From Marsupella aquatica (Eukaryota > Marchantiophyta), in NCBI GenBank assembly GCA_973895155.1, contig OZ316899.1, positions 15,128,001 to 15,192,000 on the forward strand: a stretch of DNA of 64,000 nucleotides. The letters run 5' to 3'. Of the stretch, positions 62,627 through 64,000 are shown piece by piece. Position 1 is the first letter of the stretch, and every line of letters begins with the position of its first letter. Position numbers and translations under genes: made by a program. The notes under the pieces are model-generated. The model was not told where the DNA came from, made no database searches, and saw only the letters and a list, made by a program, of their open reading frames with translations.

Positions 62627-64000
62627 AAGACAACCAGTCAAGCATGTAAAGTTGCAGCTAAACGTCACAAGGAGAGTGATGATGATGTGAGATCTCAAGT
62701 AGGTGTCCAAGAACAACCTTCTGGTTTTGAACCTCAAACGGCTCATGAACATATTAGCATGATAGATCCCTTATATTCTTCTATGAGTACACCAGTTGCC
62801 AATCATGTGGAAGATGTATTATGCACTCCAGTAAGTGAATTCTACAAAGCTAGTCAACCAGCAGATCATTTTGATTCCACATTACACCTTGTAGCCTTCA
62901 TTTGACAAAGTAGGAATACTATGGGACTGTCTATGAAAGACACTAGAAGACTATTAAGTCTTGTCTTCCATACAGAGTTCTCACTCACAAACATAGATGT
63001 GAAAAATGTGAGTGACCTTGTCAAGTATGAGAAGAGAATTGCAAGTACTCACACTGTTACATGGAAGCAAGTGATAGTTTGCCCGAAAGGCTTCCATATA
63101 CTGGAGCTTGTGCTACATTATCAAGATCCAGTGGATGTCTTGTGTAGACTGTTTTCGAACGTGAGTAACAAAGAGAATTTTAAAGTTGGTCCATCCCAAC
63201 CAGGTCTGACAAGATGTTATAGAAGTCCAGACACTGGAGATTGGTGGAGACAAATGCAGGTGAGGACCCTCCAGTCTTCATTGTGCACTTATGTTAGTGA
63301 GTTTTGAATGGACTTCAGTCAACGGTGTACTAACCTTTCATTTTCCTTTGACACAAGATAAAATTGATGAGAAATGTCCTGGTACGTGGAGTCATCGCAG
63401 CAATCATACTTTATTCTGATCAAACTGGGCTACCAAACAACCAGAGAGTATCTAGTTATCCATTAATGATATCGCTGGCAAACATTGAGTGTGTCGGGAG
63501 GCGAGAGGAGTCGGGTAATGCTTTGCTTGCAATTATTCCCATGTATGGAGCTTCTGATCCAGACTATACAAATTCTAAGCATCCTACTCGCCTCAAGATC
63601 TCTCTACTCCACAAGTGCTTGACCATCATATTGGCGCCCTTGAAGGCATTAAGTTACATGTAAGTGACATGCAGTTTTGATGAAGATGCCAGTCTTGATG
63701 ACACATGTACTCTTATCTATTAAAATTCTGAAATTGTATACCTCTAATGCAAACATTCTTTTGTCCAGTGGTTTGCCCTTGGAAGATCCTTGGGGATGTC
63801 AAAGATGGGTGTTTCCTCTTCTGTATGGATATGTTGGAGATCATCCAGAAACCTGCAAAGTGACTTGCACTTTCGATTCAAAACCCTGCAATTTCCCCTG
63901 CAGTGTTTGTGTATGCCCTAAAGAACAGGTTAGTGTTGTTACAGTCACACATGAGTATCATACTCAGAATCAAATGACAAGTGTTTATAATGAGACGGTT
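62627..64000 (+). pseudogene. Plavaka/KDZ-like transposase, main part (partial)
   Basis: It continues the frame from 56470. A linker (S-D-D-D-V-R-S) leads to A-D-H-F-D-S-T-L-H-L-V-A-F-I; an in-frame TGA at 62903-62905 follows. Then R-R-L-L-S-L-V-F-H-T-E-F, V-T-W-K-Q-V-I-V, and T-G-D-W-W-R-Q-M-Q to 63259. Intron 1 is 63260-63357, with donor GTGAGG and branch site TACTAAC (63328-63334). Exon 2 holds I-I-L-Y-S-D-Q-T-G-L, S-Y-P-L-M-I-S-L-A-N-I and L-L-H-K-C-L (to 63659). Intron 2 is 63660-63768 (GTAAGT...CAG). Exon 3 has F-P-L-L-Y-G-Y-V-G-D-H-P-E and C-S-V-C-V-C-P-K-E-Q. These are hallmarks of the Plavaka group of KDZ transposases. The window ends before its catalytic end. Confidence 0.75.

Noticed and set aside
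63929-64000. Third intron of the transposase starting GTTAGTG
   Set aside because: Possible, but the frame stays open to the window end and no acceptor can be seen, so it was not called.

Overview
This window looks like repeat-dense nuclear DNA of a plant-lineage eukaryote (a streptophyte alga or an early-diverging land plant would fit; I cannot name the species). The reasons are: Ty3/gypsy elements with Athila/Tat-like reverse transcriptase wording (F-L-D-G-Y-S-G-Y), one with a tRNA-Asp-like primer site of the kind used by plant Athila/Tat elements; a chromodomain-bearing Ty3/gypsy family (chromovirus) with a TGGTATCAGAGC primer site; a CACTA-type terminus; and a short exon resembling a NOG1/PDE318-type GTPase. 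No intact host gene, rRNA, tRNA or CRISPR was seen. Almost every base belongs to a transposable element, and most are broken and nested in each other.

Layout. 1-2907: minus-strand chromovirus (gag, protease, primer site, LTR). 2908-3812: probable tail and LTR of another retroelement. About 3.8-18.58 kb: a Tat-like element (called C) whose LTR carries its own ORF, with three insertions of a terminal-inverted-repeat (TIR) DNA element (4205-4504, 5212-9015, 16678-16995). 18.58-20.29, 33.53-34.12 and 38.63-39.39 kb: pieces of one minus-strand chromovirus pol (A1), split by a chromovirus LTR (A2, 20294-33520) and by element E1 (34123-38632). A2 is itself split by a Tat-like element with 3.16-kb LTRs (B1, 21262 to about 32.95 kb). 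40.6-53.96 kb: one minus-strand chromovirus (A3/A6), split at a CTTAT duplication by a plus-strand, internally deleted chromovirus (A4, 42857-50962), whose 3' LTR is split by E2 (46867-50919). From 53964: a CACTA-like end, a GTPase exon fragment, then a Plavaka/KDZ-like transposase gene (56402-64000, running off the window) broken by a fourth TIR element (56471-62618), itself split by a young, apparently intact Ty1/copia element (56597-62382).

Main result. Three different Tat-like lineages (C, B1, and E1/E2) carry related protein-coding regions in what appear to be their LTRs rather than between them. The shared part is a roughly 150-residue region with an N-T-I-x-A-S/A core followed by a conserved helix and an L-x-x-Y-L-x-x-x-Y block. 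In B1 and E it is followed by one to three copies of a Cys-centred helical motif, in C by a coiled coil. E1 and E2 are 4-4.5 kb units with TG/CA ends and 5-bp duplications that carry little besides this gene, so I read them as solo LTRs. A second unusual group is the TIR family, with 8-bp duplications, GGG/CCCC tips and internal AGCGCC palindromes; one copy holds a 117-bp satellite-like array. A third is the chromovirus LTR with AGT...ACT ends instead of TG...CA.
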